From an uncultured Pseudomonadales bacterium (GTDB lineage: Bacteria; Pseudomonadota; Gammaproteobacteria; Pseudomonadales; Azotimanducaceae): a stretch of 64,000 nucleotides of DNA. This document shows, in pieces, positions 8,263 to 17,795 of the stretch. The position numbers and the translations under genes are program-made. The stretch's first letter is position 1; every line of letters starts with the position of its first letter. The stretch is from NCBI GenBank assembly GCA_937921865.1, contig CAKZWF010000008.1:62001-126000 (forward strand), given 5' to 3'. The notes under the pieces were generated by a model that was not told the DNA's origin, made no database searches, and worked only from the letters and a program-made list of their open reading frames with translations.

Positions 8263-9363
8263 ATGCGAATTGGCGTGCCAAAAGAAATCAAAGTTCACGA
8301 GTATCGAGTGGGTCTGACCCCGGCGTCTGCGGCTGAACTGGTCGCGGCCGGACACGAGGTACTGGTTGAGAGCTCAGCTGGACTCGGAATCGGCTTTGCG
8401 GACGCTGATTACCAGAGTGCTGGCGCCACCATTGGCGGCGTTGATGAGGTTTTCGCAGCGGATATTGTGGTCAAGGTCAAAGAACCTCAGCTGCACGAGT
8501 GTGCCCGGTTCCGGCCTGGCCAGATTTTGTTTACCTATCTGCATCTGGCGGCGGACAGTGCCCAGGCACAGGCTCTGATGGCGTCCGGAGTCACTGCAAT
8601 TGCCTACGAAACGGTGACTGCCGCGGCCGGTGGTTTACCGCTGCTGATGCCGATGAGTGAAGTTGCTGGTCGAATGTCTGTCCAGGTCGGCGCGGCTGCG
8701 CTGCAGAAGGCCGGCGGCGGCCGGGGCGTGCTGCTCGGTGGCGTACCCGGGGTAGCGCCAGGCAAGGTGGTCGTTCTGGGTGGCGGAATCGCCGGTACCA
8801 ATGCGGCAACCATGGCTGCCGGTCTGCAGGCAGACGTAACTGTGCTGGATCGCAGCGTGGCCCGGCTTGGCTGGCTCAGTGATCACTTCCAGGGTCGAGT
8901 GACTCCACTGATGGCCAGCGCTCAGAATGTTCGTGAGCAGGTACTTTCCGCAGACCTGGTCATTGGCGCGGTGCTGATACCCGGCGCGGCGGCACCCCGG
9001 CTGGTGACTCGGGAGATGGTGCGAGAAATGGCAGATGGTGCTGCGATGGTGGATATCTCCATCGACCAGGGCGGTTGTTTCGAAACTTCGAAACCCACCA
9101 CCCACGATGCGCCGACCTATATCGACGAAGGTGTCGTGCACTATTGTGTGACCAATATGCCGGGTGCGGTGGCGCGGACCTCTACGCTGGCGTTGAACAA
9201 TGTGACCCTGCCGTTTGTTCACCAGCTGGCCCGGCTTGGCTGGCAGGCAGCACTGGCGTGCGATGAGCACTTTGCCAACGGTTTGAATGTTCATGCGGGC
9301 AGAATCTGTCATCAGCAGGTCGCCGAGGCACTGCACCTGGAACTCTCGCCGCTGGCTGCCTGA
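8263..9363 (+). CDS. ald: Alanine dehydrogenase
   Basis: 366 aa, standard length. It catalyses NAD-dependent oxidative deamination of L-alanine to pyruvate and ammonia. The N-terminus [20 protein letters not shown] is the family signature. The catalytic Lys is in VVKVKEPQ and the His in FTYLHLA. The nucleotide-binding loop is [14 protein letters not shown], and the C-terminal signature [11 protein letters not shown] is present. AAGGAG precedes the ATG. Its Lrp-type regulator is divergent. Downstream is an omega-aminotransferase that probably produces alanine from pyruvate, which Ald would recycle (inference). Confidence 0.96.
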   Translation: MRIGVPKEIKVHEYRVGLTPASAAELVAAGHEVLVESSAGLGIGFADADYQSAGATIGGVDEVFAADIVVKVKEPQLHECARFRPGQILFTYLHLAADSAQAQALMASGVTAIAYETVTAAAGGLPLLMPMSEVAGRMSVQVGAAALQKAGGGRGVLLGGVPGVAPGKVVVLGGGIAGTNAATMAAGLQADVTVLDRSVARLGWLSDHFQGRVTPLMASAQNVREQVLSADLVIGAVLIPGAAAPRLVTREMVREMADGAAMVDISIDQGGCFETSKPTTHDAPTYIDEGVVHYCVTNMPGAVARTSTLALNNVTLPFVHQLARLGWQAALACDEHFANGLNVHAGRICHQQVAEALHLELSPLAA

Positions 9364-9416
9364 GGGTCTGGATTGCCTTTACTCATCGTCTAGTGACTGA
9401 TCGGCCGCGTCGGTGA

Positions 9417-9436
9417 GCAATTGATCCGACAATTGC
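9417..9436. promoter_or_regulatory. Inverted repeat upstream of the aminotransferase gene
   Basis: A perfect 7-6-7 inverted repeat (GCAATTG, 6 bp, CAATTGC) in the 196-bp gap between ald and the aminotransferase. The AT core in a GC-rich context and the operator-like spacing suggest a protein-binding site. No U-tract follows, so a terminator is unlikely. The binding factor is unknown. Confidence 0.3.
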
Positions 9437-9559
9437 CTGTCGATGGCTCGGTTTCCGGCGGCGCCTGAGGCATGATTGGAGCTCCGGTGCCGTATCAGTG
9501 CGGCCCGGAAGGCATGCGATATCCGCGCGAACTGCAGGCTGAAAGAGGAACACGAAGTC

Positions 9560-10945
9560 ATGGCCGATCCACTGCACAATGAGTTTCCGCCGGGGTCTCT
9601 TGAAGCCCGCGATCTCGAACATGTTTTTCATCCGACCACTAACCTCAAGCTGCATCAGCAGGTGGGTCCCATGGTTCATGCCCGGGCACAGGGTGTGTAT
9701 CTGTGGGACGGCAACGGCAAACAGTACCTGGAAGGGATGGCCGGGTTGTGGTGCACGGCGTTGGGATACGGTGAAGAAGAACTGGTTCGTGTTGCGGAAC
9801 AGCAGATGCGCAAACTGTGCTATTCGCAGCTTTTTGCCGGCAAGACCAATGAACCGAGCGTGCTGCTTGCCGAGAAGCTCAAAGCCATGGTGCCGATGCC
9901 GGCCGATAAGGTGTTTTTTGGTTTGTCTGGAAGTGACGCCAACGACACTCAGGTCAAACTGCTCTGGTATTACAACAATGCGATGGGTCGTCCGGAAAAA
10001 AAGAAGATTATCAGCCGGCTGCGTGGCTATCACGGGGTCACCGTGGCCGCTGGGTCTCTGACCGGTCTGCCGGCTTTTCACAAACACTTCGACCTGCCTA
10101 TCCAGGGTGTGCTGCATACCGGGTGCCCTCACTACTATCGGGGTGCACAAGGTGCCGAGAGCGAAATCGAATTTGTTGATCGGCTGGTGGCTGAACTCGA
10201 AGATCTGATTAGCCGGGAAGGCGGTGACACGATTGCTGCGTTCATCGCTGAACCGGTAATGGGTGCCGGCGGCGTCATCGTGCCGCCGGCCGGTTACTTC
10301 CCGAAAGTCCAGGCGGTCCTCGATCGGCACGATATCCTGTTTATCGACGACGAGGTGATTTGCGGATTTGGTCGAACCGGTCGTCCTTTCGGGGCGCAGA
10401 CATTCGATATCAAACCAACCACGATGAGCTTGGCCAAAGCCATCTCATCGGCGTATCTGCCGATCAGTGCGGTCATGGTTCCGGAGTTCATGTATGAGAC
10501 AGTTGCTGAGCTGTCCGGGGAAGTAGGCACCTTTGGTCATGGCTTCACCTACTCCGGTCATCCGGTCTGTGCTGCGGTTGCGCTGCGCAACATTGAGCTG
10601 ATGGAAGAGCGTGACATATTTACCCACGCAGGTCTGGTTGGCGAAAAGTTGCAGGAGCGGCTGGCTGTACTGGCCGATCATCCGCTGGTTGGTGAGGTGC
10701 GGGGGGTCGGTCTCATTGCTGCGGTTGAGCTGGTGCAGAATAAAGATACCCGCAGCCCGTTTCCGGCCGAACAGTCTGTAGGTGCCCAGGTAGCTGCTCG
10801 CTGCGAGGAGCACGGTCTGATCCTCAGGGCGCTGGGTGACAGCATCGCAATCTGTCCGCCGCTGATTATTACCGCCGATCAGGTGGATGAGCTTGTCAAC
10901 AAGCTGGAGACTGCTCTGAATGAAGTGCTGAGCACTATTCGCTAG
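9560..10945 (+). CDS. Class III omega-aminotransferase
   Basis: PLP-dependent class III aminotransferase, 461 aa from the ATG at 9560, preceded by GAGGAA. The 28 upstream in-frame codons do not look like the family N-terminus. It shows WDGNGKQYLEGMAGLW, the PLP-phosphate region GLSGSDANDTQ, the Asp of FIDDEVICGFGRTG and the PLP-lysine in SLAKAISSAYLPI. The family transfers omega-amino groups from beta-alanine, polyamines or taurine, usually to pyruvate. The exact donor cannot be read here. With ald upstream, the alanine formed could be deaminated back to pyruvate. A TPP enzyme starts 36 nt downstream, so an operon is likely. Confidence 0.88.
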   Translation: MADPLHNEFPPGSLEARDLEHVFHPTTNLKLHQQVGPMVHARAQGVYLWDGNGKQYLEGMAGLWCTALGYGEEELVRVAEQQMRKLCYSQLFAGKTNEPSVLLAEKLKAMVPMPADKVFFGLSGSDANDTQVKLLWYYNNAMGRPEKKKIISRLRGYHGVTVAAGSLTGLPAFHKHFDLPIQGVLHTGCPHYYRGAQGAESEIEFVDRLVAELEDLISREGGDTIAAFIAEPVMGAGGVIVPPAGYFPKVQAVLDRHDILFIDDEVICGFGRTGRPFGAQTFDIKPTTMSLAKAISSAYLPISAVMVPEFMYETVAELSGEVGTFGHGFTYSGHPVCAAVALRNIELMEERDIFTHAGLVGEKLQERLAVLADHPLVGEVRGVGLIAAVELVQNKDTRSPFPAEQSVGAQVAARCEEHGLILRALGDSIAICPPLIITADQVDELVNKLETALNEVLSTIR

Positions 10946-10980
10946 CGCAGCGAGGATTACCCGTACACCTGGAGATGCCT

Positions 10981-12642
10981 GTGAAAGCTTCGGATCTGTT
11001 TGTGCGATGCCTCGAAAGCGAAGGCGTAGAGTACATTTTTGGCGTGCCCGGGGAAGAGAACGCCGACTTCATGATGTCCCTGGAGGACTCGTCGATTCGC
11101 TTTGTGCTCACCCGCCACGAACAGGGTGCTGCCTTCATGGCAGAAGTCTACGGGCGTCTGACCGGTAATCCTGCGGGCTGCCTCGGCACGCTCGGTCCGG
11201 GTGCGACCAATCTGATCACCGGAGTTGCGGATGCAAATATGGATCGTGCGCCGATGCTGGTGCTCACCGGTCAGGGTGCTACCAGCCGTCTGCATAAAGA
11301 GTCGCATCAGGTGATGGACGTGGTCGCGATGTTCGACCCGGTGACTAAATGGGCGGCCTCGGTGCGCCATCCTGATACGATCCCGGAAATGGTGCGCAAA
11401 GCGGTGCGGGTGGCGCGTTCCGAAAAACCTGGCGCCGTTCATATCGAACTGGCTGAAGATCTGGCGAAGCTTGATTCGCTCGAAGAGCCGATCGCCCCGC
11501 TGCGGTTTCGCCGCGCAGTGCCTGATGACAAAATTACTGGCGCTGCTTTCGAGTTGCTGCGTAATGCCAGACGACCGGTGATTGTTGCTGGTAACGGCTG
11601 CATCCGCCGGCGTGCGAGTACACAGCTGCGTGCGCTGTGTGAGGCGACCGGAATTGGGGTCATCAGCACTTTTATGGCGAAAGGCGCGGTGGACATGGAC
11701 GCCGACTATTGTCTGCACACCGTAGGTCTGGGCAGCAAGGACCGGACGAATCTGATTATTGATCAGGCCGATCTGGTGCTTACGCTGGGTTTTGACATGG
11801 TCGAGTACCATCCGCAGCTGTGGAATCCGGGCAAAGACAAGATCATCGTTCATGCCGATTTTCTGCCTGCCGAGATCGACGAACACTATCATCCGCAGGT
11901 AGAGGTTGTAGGCGATCTCGCGCATTTTCTATGGATGTTGAACGAACGTTTTACTGCGCTTATAGCTGACCACGGTGCGCTGGGTTACGACTTCGGCCGC
12001 CAGCGGGAATTACGGGCGCAGATGGTCGCCGACATAGCCGAGTACGCAGATGATCGGGCGGTAGGCGCGATCAAACCACAGAAAGCCGTCTGGGACGCCC
12101 GTCAGGTACTGGGCCCTGATGACATTCTGCTTTCTGATGTGGGTGCCCACAAAATGTGGATCGCCCGCCACTACCATTGTCATGAACCGAACACCTGTCT
12201 GATTCCCAATGGTTTCTGCTCAATGGGTTTTGCCTTGCCTGGTGCAATCGCCGCGGCTCTGGTGCACCCGGGCAAACGCGTGCTCGGGATTGCCGGTGAC
12301 GGCGGTTTCCTGATGAACGTGCAGGAAATGGAAACTGCCAGTCGGCTGGCAGTGAATCTGGTGATGCTGGTCTGGGAGGATGGCGGCTACGGACTGATTG
12401 CCTGGAAGCAGGACAATGAATTTGATCGTCACACCGACCTGTCGTTTGGCAACCCGGACTGGCTGCAGCTGGCGGACTCGTTTGGTTGGCATGGCCATCG
12501 CTGCGAAGACAGCAGCGAGCTCGCCCGGACTCTGGAGGCGGCATTTTCCGAAACCGGTCCGAGCCTGGTGGTCATTCCTATCGACTACCGTGAGAATGCA
12601 TTGCTGACTCGTAAACTGGGAGAAATAACCGCCACCATCTGA
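10981..12642 (+). CDS. Acetolactate-synthase-like TPP enzyme without small subunit
   Basis: 553 aa from a GTG at 10981. The ATG at 10975 directly abuts GGAG, whereas the GTG lies 6 nt from it and gives the family N-terminus [12 protein letters not shown]. The catalytic Glu is in [18 protein letters not shown], the central domain spans residues ~190-330, and the TPP/Mg site is [17 protein letters not shown] with AWKQ. The fold is that of acetolactate synthase large subunits, but no ilvH regulatory subunit follows and the context is catabolic. A decarboxylating or carboligating role on pyruvate or another 2-oxoacid is therefore more likely than branched-chain synthesis (inference). Confidence 0.8.
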   Translation: MKASDLFVRCLESEGVEYIFGVPGEENADFMMSLEDSSIRFVLTRHEQGAAFMAEVYGRLTGNPAGCLGTLGPGATNLITGVADANMDRAPMLVLTGQGATSRLHKESHQVMDVVAMFDPVTKWAASVRHPDTIPEMVRKAVRVARSEKPGAVHIELAEDLAKLDSLEEPIAPLRFRRAVPDDKITGAAFELLRNARRPVIVAGNGCIRRRASTQLRALCEATGIGVISTFMAKGAVDMDADYCLHTVGLGSKDRTNLIIDQADLVLTLGFDMVEYHPQLWNPGKDKIIVHADFLPAEIDEHYHPQVEVVGDLAHFLWMLNERFTALIADHGALGYDFGRQRELRAQMVADIAEYADDRAVGAIKPQKAVWDARQVLGPDDILLSDVGAHKMWIARHYHCHEPNTCLIPNGFCSMGFALPGAIAAALVHPGKRVLGIAGDGGFLMNVQEMETASRLAVNLVMLVWEDGGYGLIAWKQDNEFDRHTDLSFGNPDWLQLADSFGWHGHRCEDSSELARTLEAAFSETGPSLVVIPIDYRENALLTRKLGEITATI

Positions 12643-12674
12643 CTTCCTGTCAGAGGCTGGTTCGGGAGGAAACG

Positions 12675-13829
12675 ATGGATTTTGATTTTGGACTCGGCGA
12701 AACCCTGGACATGCTGCGTGACACAACCCGCCAGTTTGCGCTCCGGGAGATTGCGCCGCTGGCCGCACAGGTTGATGCTGACAACGAATTTCCACGGCAG
12801 CTCTGGCCGCGGTTGGGTGAGCTCGGGCTGCTGGGTATTACCGTGGATGAAGCCGACGGTGGTGCGGGCCTTGGTTATCTGGCGCACTGCGTGGTGATGG
12901 AAGAAATCAGCCGGGCCAGTGGCGCCGTTGGCCTGTCGTACGGCGCCCATTCAAATCTTTGCGTTAATCAGATCCGCCGCTTCGGTAGTGCGGAACAGAA
13001 AGCCAATTATCTTCCCGGATTGATTTCTGGCGAGTTCCTTGGCGCGCTGGCAATGAGCGAGCCGGGGTCGGGTTCTGATGTGGTCAGTATGAAACTGCGT
13101 GCGCAAGACCGGGGTGACAGCTTTGTCCTTAATGGCAACAAGATGTGGATCACCAATGGCCCGGGCGCCGATGTGCTGGTGGTGTATGCAACGGTAGATC
13201 CAGCCCTTGGCAGCAAGGGCATTACCGCCTTTCTGATCGAAAAGGGGATGCCGGGTTTTTCCACCGCGCAGAAGCTGGACAAGCTTGGCATGCGGGGGTC
13301 GGATACCTGCGAGCTGGTCTTCGAAGACTGCGAGGTTGCCAAGAGTCAGGTGCTGGGCAATGTTGGTCAGGGTGTGAAGATCCTGATGAGCGGCCTGGAT
13401 TATGAGCGTGTGGTCCTTGCCGGAGGACCGCTGGGCATTATGCAGGCGGCACTCGATGTGGTGTTGCCTTATGTGCACGAGCGCAAGCAGTTTGGCCAGC
13501 CCATTGGCAGCTTTCAGCTCATGCAGGGCAAAATTGCTGACATGTACACGACTCTGAACGCGGCGAGATCATACGTCTACGCGGTGGCGCGGGGCTGCGA
13601 TGCCGGACGGACAACGCGCTTCGATGCTGCGGGCTGCATTCTCTTTGCCGCTGAAAAGGCAACCTGGGCTGCTTCTGAAGCCATTCAGGCGCTGGGCGGT
13701 AATGGCTATATCAACGAGTATGCGACCGGCCGACTGCTGCGGGATGCCAAGCTTTATGAAATAGGCGCGGGTACCAGTGAAATCCGCCGCATGCTGATTG
13801 GTCGTGAGCTATTCGATGCCACTGCATAA
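12675..13829 (+). CDS. ivd: Isovaleryl-CoA dehydrogenase-like acyl-CoA dehydrogenase
   Basis: 384 aa FAD enzyme. It contains the flavin-binding [13 protein letters not shown] and WITNGP motifs. The region [18 protein letters not shown] carries the glutamate at the position used as catalytic base in isovaleryl-CoA dehydrogenases, rather than the C-terminal position of other acyl-CoA dehydrogenases. The C-terminus [20 protein letters not shown] is typical. This supports oxidation of isovaleryl-CoA in leucine breakdown. The usual partners (MCC carboxylase, hydratase) are not adjacent. GGGAGGAA precedes the ATG. It lies 32 nt after the TPP enzyme, so it is probably co-transcribed. Confidence 0.85.
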   Translation: MDFDFGLGETLDMLRDTTRQFALREIAPLAAQVDADNEFPRQLWPRLGELGLLGITVDEADGGAGLGYLAHCVVMEEISRASGAVGLSYGAHSNLCVNQIRRFGSAEQKANYLPGLISGEFLGALAMSEPGSGSDVVSMKLRAQDRGDSFVLNGNKMWITNGPGADVLVVYATVDPALGSKGITAFLIEKGMPGFSTAQKLDKLGMRGSDTCELVFEDCEVAKSQVLGNVGQGVKILMSGLDYERVVLAGGPLGIMQAALDVVLPYVHERKQFGQPIGSFQLMQGKIADMYTTLNAARSYVYAVARGCDAGRTTRFDAAGCILFAAEKATWAASEAIQALGGNGYINEYATGRLLRDAKLYEIGAGTSEIRRMLIGRELFDATA

Positions 13830-13831
13830 CC

Positions 13832-13844
13832 GGGTATAATACCC
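13832..13844 (+). promoter_or_regulatory. Perfect -10 (TATAAT) inside a palindrome, promoter of the cytochrome c5 gene
   Basis: GGGTATAATACCC is a 13-bp palindrome that contains a consensus -10 hexamer (13835-13840). It starts just after the dehydrogenase stop and ~80 nt before the cytochrome start. No good -35 lies 16-18 bp upstream, so an activator, or a repressor reading the palindrome, may be involved. A related GGGTATCC occurs ~50 bp downstream. Confidence 0.45.
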
Positions 13845-13924
13845 ATCTGCGAACATTTTCTTTTGCCGCGAAAACGCCTGGGTATCCTGAGCGTGATGAC
13901 GCGGTTATCCGGAGTAGTCAGTTG

Positions 13925-14353
13925 ATGAGCTTTAAGCAAGTGTGGTCTGTTATTGTCCTGGGAATTGCCGGGGCGCTCGCCATACCGGTCCTGGCGGACG
14001 TTGTACCGCCTGGTACAGAGTCGGAAATCCGTGAGCGATTGAGTCCTTTTGGTTCTGTATGCCGCACCGGCGAAGACTGTGGTGCCGCCGCAGCCGTTGC
14101 CGACAGCGGTCCGAAATCAGGAGAAGATGTCTACAATCAGTTCTGCTTCGCCTGCCACATGACCGGCGCGAGCGGCGCACCGCTGTTTGCTGACGTCGAT
14201 GCCTGGGCGCCGCGGATCGATAAAGGCATGGAAACCCTGATGAGCAGTACCTTAAACGGTATCGGCGTGATGCCCGCTAAAGGCACCTGTATGAGCTGTT
14301 CGGATGAAGAGCTGCAGGCTGCAGTCGATTACATCGTGGAAGGGTCTCAATAG
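13925..14353 (+). CDS. Cytochrome c5 family monohaem cytochrome
   Basis: 142 aa from the ATG at 13925 (a TTG lies just upstream; GGAG is ~9 nt before the ATG). It has a signal peptide ending near PVLA-DVV. One haem site, CFACH, lies at residue ~77. The distal Met is in GVMPAKGTCMSCSDEELQ, whose extra Cys pair (C-x2-C) is the hallmark of cytochrome c5, where it forms a disulfide. It is a periplasmic electron carrier. It is monocistronic: the promoter is at 13832 and the next gene is convergent. Confidence 0.9.
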   Translation: MSFKQVWSVIVLGIAGALAIPVLADVVPPGTESEIRERLSPFGSVCRTGEDCGAAAAVADSGPKSGEDVYNQFCFACHMTGASGAPLFADVDAWAPRIDKGMETLMSSTLNGIGVMPAKGTCMSCSDEELQAAVDYIVEGSQ

Positions 14354-14375
14354 CACCCAACCGCCGCGCAACAGC

Positions 14376-15914
14376 TCACCGCATCGGTGTGCTGCTGCCC
14401 CTGCCGCCGAATCCACTCCAGTTGAGCGTTCGATAGCTCAGAGACTCTGCCAGGTGTTCGCCGTTGACCTCATCGGCATACTCCAGATCGGCAATAGTTC
14501 TCGCCACTCTCATGATTCTATGGAAACCCCTGGCTGATAGCTGGTAGTGCTCGGCTGCCCGGGTCAACAGCGACTCTTCGGCGTTTCCAAGCCTGCAGGC
14601 CTGCTGCAGCCTTTCTCCGGCGAGTGCGCAATTCATCACGCCCTGTCGGTCGTGTTGTTTTTGTCGGACCCGCTCTACGTCCGGGCGCGCAAAGGCCTGA
14701 TGCGTCTCGCCGATTTCCGGATTCAGCAGTAGGGCTCGTGGCACTTCGGGCACGCTGACATGCAGATCAATTCGATCCAGCAGCGGACCGGATACTCTGG
14801 CCTGATAGCGTTGCACCTGGTCCGGGCGGCATCGGCAGCCCTGGTCGTTACAGACCAGCCCGGCGGGACAGGGGTTCATTGCCGCCAGCAGCTGAAATCT
14901 TGCCGGGAACTGGACCCGCCAGTTCGCCCTGGCAATGCTGATGGTGCCTGTTTCCAGAGGTTCGCGGAGCGAATCGAGCACCCCCGGCTTGAAATGCGGG
15001 AGTTCGTCCAGAAACAGCGCGCCGCCGTGGGCCAGCGAAATCTCCCCCGGGGTTGGCTGCCGGCCTCCACCCACCATGGCGGCAGCGGAAATCGAATGGT
15101 GCGGGTCTCGAAATGGCGGTTGGGGCTTGTCCGGTCGTTGCTGGCCGGCGACAGAATAGATCGCGGCTACTTCCAGTTCTGTCCGGGGATCGAGTTGCGG
15201 TAGCAGGTCCGGCAGAGTGCGGGCCAGCAGCGATTTGCCGGTACCCGGTGGGCCGACCATGAGCAGATGGTGGCCACCGCCCGCGGCCAGAGCGAGGGCG
15301 CGTTTCGCCTGATGCTGGCCGATAACCGGCTGAGCCGAGCCGGTTGGTTGTAGATTACTCCCCGACTGCTGGGCACCTTGACGCCCGTGGCCGACCGGGA
15401 CTTCCAGGAGTCTGCGTTCATCCGGTCGGGTCAGCCAGCGAATAACATCCTTCAGGTGGGCCATGGGGACGAGTCGCTCGCCGGCGAGATGCGAGTCCCG
15501 CTGGTTTGCCAGCGGCACGATCAAGCGCTGCTCGGGATCCAGCTGCAGTGCCGCGCATAAGCCGCCGCGAATTTGCCGCAGTTCTCCGGCGAGACTCAGT
15601 TCGCCAAGAAATTCCCAGCGTTCCGCCTGTGTTGGCGGTTCCACCAGCTGTCCGGTCGCGCGCAGGATGCTGATTGCGATCGCCAGGTCGAATCGCCCGC
15701 CTTCTTTCAACAGGTCAGCGGGTGCCAGGTTCACCACGACCCGGCCGTTGGGAAAGTCGTAGCCACAGTTCGCCAGCGCACCTTTGACCCTGTCTCGGGC
15801 CTCTCGAACCGCAGTCTCGGGCAGACCCACCAGGGTAAAGCCCGGCAGGCCACCGGCGAGGTGAGTTTCGACGATGACCTGTGGTGCCGCCATGCCGAGT
15901 TGAGCTCGGCTCAA
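14376..15914 (-). CDS. comM: ComM/YifB family AAA ATPase (Mg-chelatase-like)
   Basis: About 512 aa. The N-terminal domain is Lon-like (GLPGFTLVGLPETAVREARD). The AAA core has Walker A GPPGTGKSLLARTLP and Walker B GALFLDELPHF, with PHHSISAAAMVGGG and a zinc-type cysteine cluster CPAGLVCNDQGCRC. The C-terminal Mg-chelatase domain ends SYRTLNW. ComM is a helicase that promotes branch migration during natural transformation. No ATG fits: the frame begins at a TTG (15914) directly before SRAQLG, where homologues have about eight more residues. Upstream codons stay open into ubiK, so the true start is slightly uncertain. It is probably co-transcribed with ubiK (22 nt apart). Confidence 0.93.
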   Translation of the reverse strand: MSRAQLGMAAPQVIVETHLAGGLPGFTLVGLPETAVREARDRVKGALANCGYDFPNGRVVVNLAPADLLKEGGRFDLAIAISILRATGQLVEPPTQAERWEFLGELSLAGELRQIRGGLCAALQLDPEQRLIVPLANQRDSHLAGERLVPMAHLKDVIRWLTRPDERRLLEVPVGHGRQGAQQSGSNLQPTGSAQPVIGQHQAKRALALAAGGGHHLLMVGPPGTGKSLLARTLPDLLPQLDPRTELEVAAIYSVAGQQRPDKPQPPFRDPHHSISAAAMVGGGRQPTPGEISLAHGGALFLDELPHFKPGVLDSLREPLETGTISIARANWRVQFPARFQLLAAMNPCPAGLVCNDQGCRCRPDQVQRYQARVSGPLLDRIDLHVSVPEVPRALLLNPEIGETHQAFARPDVERVRQKQHDRQGVMNCALAGERLQQACRLGNAEESLLTRAAEHYQLSARGFHRIMRVARTIADLEYADEVNGEHLAESLSYRTLNWSGFGGRGSSTPMR

Positions 15915-15936
15915 GGTTCTCGATCGGTGGGTGACC

Positions 15937-16194
15937 TCAGGAATTTTGGCTGGGCTTCCGGCTTTCGAGGCTGCGGATGCGCATTTCCAGTTGGCTGACA
16001 GAAGCTTCTAGCTGCTGCAGATGCTCCAGGTGGGCCTGAAATTCCCGCTGTGGCACCAGCTGAAATTGTCCGAGGAAGTCTTCAAATACCGGTTTGAGCC
16101 GATTCAGGAGCGACTCGGGGGCCAGCTCGCCAAGAGTCTGGCGAATTCTGTCGATCAGCTCATCGAGCGGATTGGTTGCGGATTCATTAGCCAT
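15937..16194 (-). CDS. ubiK: UbiK ubiquinone biosynthesis accessory factor (BMFP family)
   Basis: 85 aa, the whole family length. The N-terminal amphipathic half (LDELIDRIRQTLGELAPESL) is followed by a C-terminal coiled coil (LEASVSQLEMRIRSLESR), the BMFP/YqiC layout. UbiK helps the aerobic ubiquinone complex with UbiJ and binds lipids (family knowledge). It lies just upstream of comM on the same strand. Its start is divergent from the nitrogen operon, whose NtrC boxes begin 160 bp away. Confidence 0.92.
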   Translation of the reverse strand: MANESATNPLDELIDRIRQTLGELAPESLLNRLKPVFEDFLGQFQLVPQREFQAHLEHLQQLEASVSQLEMRIRSLESRKPSQNS

Positions 16195-16354
16195 CGAGCA
16201 CGTTCCGGACGTTTAGTGGACCGGCAGTTTAGCGATTGCACACTTGGGCCGGCAAACGGCTTCCTCCACTGAACAGGAAAGAAGTTGACGCCTGCTGTTG
16301 TCAGTCTGAAGCCTCCGTTTTTTGCCCCATTTCTGTGCTGAACCCCCTCAGTTC

Positions 16355-16391
16355 GCACTGTATTGGTGCGCGCATAGCGCTCTTCTGGTGC
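16355..16391 (+). promoter_or_regulatory. Two tandem NtrC-box candidates
   Basis: GCACTGTATTGGTGC (16355-16369) matches the NtrC consensus GCAC-N5-TGGTGC exactly. GCGCTCTTCTGGTGC (16377-16391) matches with one change. Their centres are 22 bp apart, two helical turns, so they lie on one DNA face. They are about 120 and 100 bp upstream of the predicted start at the sigma-54 promoter, the usual enhancer distance. Confidence 0.75.
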
Positions 16392-16457
16392 GTTGGATTA
16401 CCGGCCGGGTCACGCCAATCCATCCTATCTATCTGTAATTCCTACCGAAACTGGGGT

Positions 16458-16473
16458 TGGCACGAATTCTGCC
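16458..16473 (+). promoter_or_regulatory. Sigma-54 promoter of the porin-glnK-amtB operon
   Basis: TGGCACGAATTCTGCC has a perfect -24 element (TGGCAC), the correct 5-bp spacer, and a -12 element CTGCC with the essential GC. Expected transcription start is near 16484, leaving a ~50-nt leader before the porin gene. Together with the upstream NtrC boxes this predicts induction under nitrogen limitation. Confidence 0.8.
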
Positions 16474-16533
16474 ATTGATTGGATCCATGGCGCGATGGAA
16501 ACGCGCGATACATTAGCTATAACAAGGGGTTTG

Positions 16534-17226
16534 ATGATGAAAAAAGTATTGGGTTTGATGTTGCTGCTAGCGACGGGCTACGCCAGCGCCGCTGAAGTGT
16601 CAGGAAATGTGACACTAGCCAGCGACTACCGCTTCCGTGGTATTTCTCAGTTGGAAGGCGGCATTTCTCCGGCCATCCAGGGTGGATTCGATGTCGCTTT
16701 CGATAACGGTTTGTATGTCGGCACCTGGGCGTCCAACGTCAACTTCACCGGCAGCGCTATTGAACTCGACGTTTACGGCGGCTGGGCGGGTGATATCACT
16801 GAGAACCTGAATCTGGACGTGGGCTATCTGTACTACGCCTATCCGAAAGACAGCAGCGACGATCTCGATTACTACGAGTTCTATACCAAGTTGACCTGGA
16901 TTGGCATCACCTTCGGCGCTGCCTACTCCCCGGACTACTTTGCCGAAACCGGCAAGTTCGGCTACTTCTCCGGTGACTACAGCTGGGGTTTCGCTGAAAA
17001 CTTCAGCCTCGATCTGCACCTGGGCTACAACGTATTCGAAGATGAAGACTTCCTGTCTGATGACACTGATAGCTATGTCGACTACAGCGTCGGGGTCTCT
17101 ACCAGCTACTTCGACCTTGACTGGTCGGCGGCCTGGGTTGGTAACAGCCTGGATGACGACGAGTACTTCGGTCTGGACGACCTGATCGACGACACCCTCG
17201 TACTGTCCGTATCGAAAAGCCTGTAA
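16534..17226 (+). CDS. Gcw_chp/TorF family outer-membrane protein of the nitrogen operon
   Basis: 230 aa from the ATG at 16534 (a second ATG follows at 16537; AAGGGG precedes both). The signal peptide MMKKVLGLMLLLATGYASA is followed by EVSGNVTLASDYRFRGIS, the signature of the TIGR02001/Gcw_chp family of porin-like beta-barrels. Alternating aromatic strands and a strongly acidic C-terminal half follow. Members often precede PII/AmtB genes. An outer-membrane role in ammonium or small nitrogen-compound entry is inferred from this context only. Sigma-54 and NtrC sites lie upstream. Confidence 0.85.
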   Translation: MMKKVLGLMLLLATGYASAAEVSGNVTLASDYRFRGISQLEGGISPAIQGGFDVAFDNGLYVGTWASNVNFTGSAIELDVYGGWAGDITENLNLDVGYLYYAYPKDSSDDLDYYEFYTKLTWIGITFGAAYSPDYFAETGKFGYFSGDYSWGFAENFSLDLHLGYNVFEDEDFLSDDTDSYVDYSVGVSTSYFDLDWSAAWVGNSLDDDEYFGLDDLIDDTLVLSVSKSL

Positions 17227-17264
17227 TTGAGCGAAACTTCCGGGTGCACAAGATCTTCCACAGA

Positions 17265-17311
17265 TTTTTCCCGCCGTCGTCAGCCCTGTTGGGCTGATCT
17301 GGCGGGAAAAA
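17265..17311. other. Long imperfect hairpin between the porin gene and glnK
   Basis: The outer arms (11 bp, 17265-17275 and 17301-17311) pair TTTTTCCCGCC with GGCGGGAAAAA. The inner arms TCAGCCC and GGGCTGA (17280-17286, 17291-17297) enclose a TGTT loop. No U-tract follows on either strand, so it is not a standard terminator. It may stabilise the porin mRNA or attenuate read-through into glnK, which starts 84 nt later. Confidence 0.55.
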
Positions 17312-17355
17312 GTGCATCCGGATTCGTTGGGCCCGCATCAGGTGCTCTTCGATAA

Positions 17356-17731
<376 letters not shown>

Positions 17732-17733
<2 letters not shown>

Positions 17734-17760
17734 TGTGATGAGTCAGTGACTCATCACATC
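17732..17760. repeat. 29-bp perfect palindrome between glnK and amtB
   Basis: Two 14-bp arms (17732-17745 and 17747-17760) are perfectly complementary around a single G. The left arm begins inside the glnK stop codon. As RNA it folds into a ~12-bp stem with a tight loop, 35 nt before the amtB start. It is not followed by a U-tract. It could be a post-transcriptional element setting the glnK:amtB ratio, or a protein-binding site. Confidence 0.6.
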
Positions 17761-17795
17761 TCTTGGTAACTTCGGTTTAACAAGGGAGAAAGATT

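Noticed and set aside
8073-8291. 72-codon minus-strand frame in the ald promoter region
   Set aside because: It overlaps the ald start codon and its hydrophobic stretch arises from the AT-rich operator region.
9383-10330. 315-codon minus-strand frame opposite the aminotransferase (and a 322-codon one at 10957-11925)
   Set aside because: Antisense shadows of conserved enzymes; no Shine-Dalgarno and no recognisable domain.
17300-17316. TGGCGGGAAAAAGTGCA upstream of glnK as a second sigma-54 promoter
   Set aside because: The GG-to-GC spacing is one base too long, which normally abolishes sigma-54 binding.
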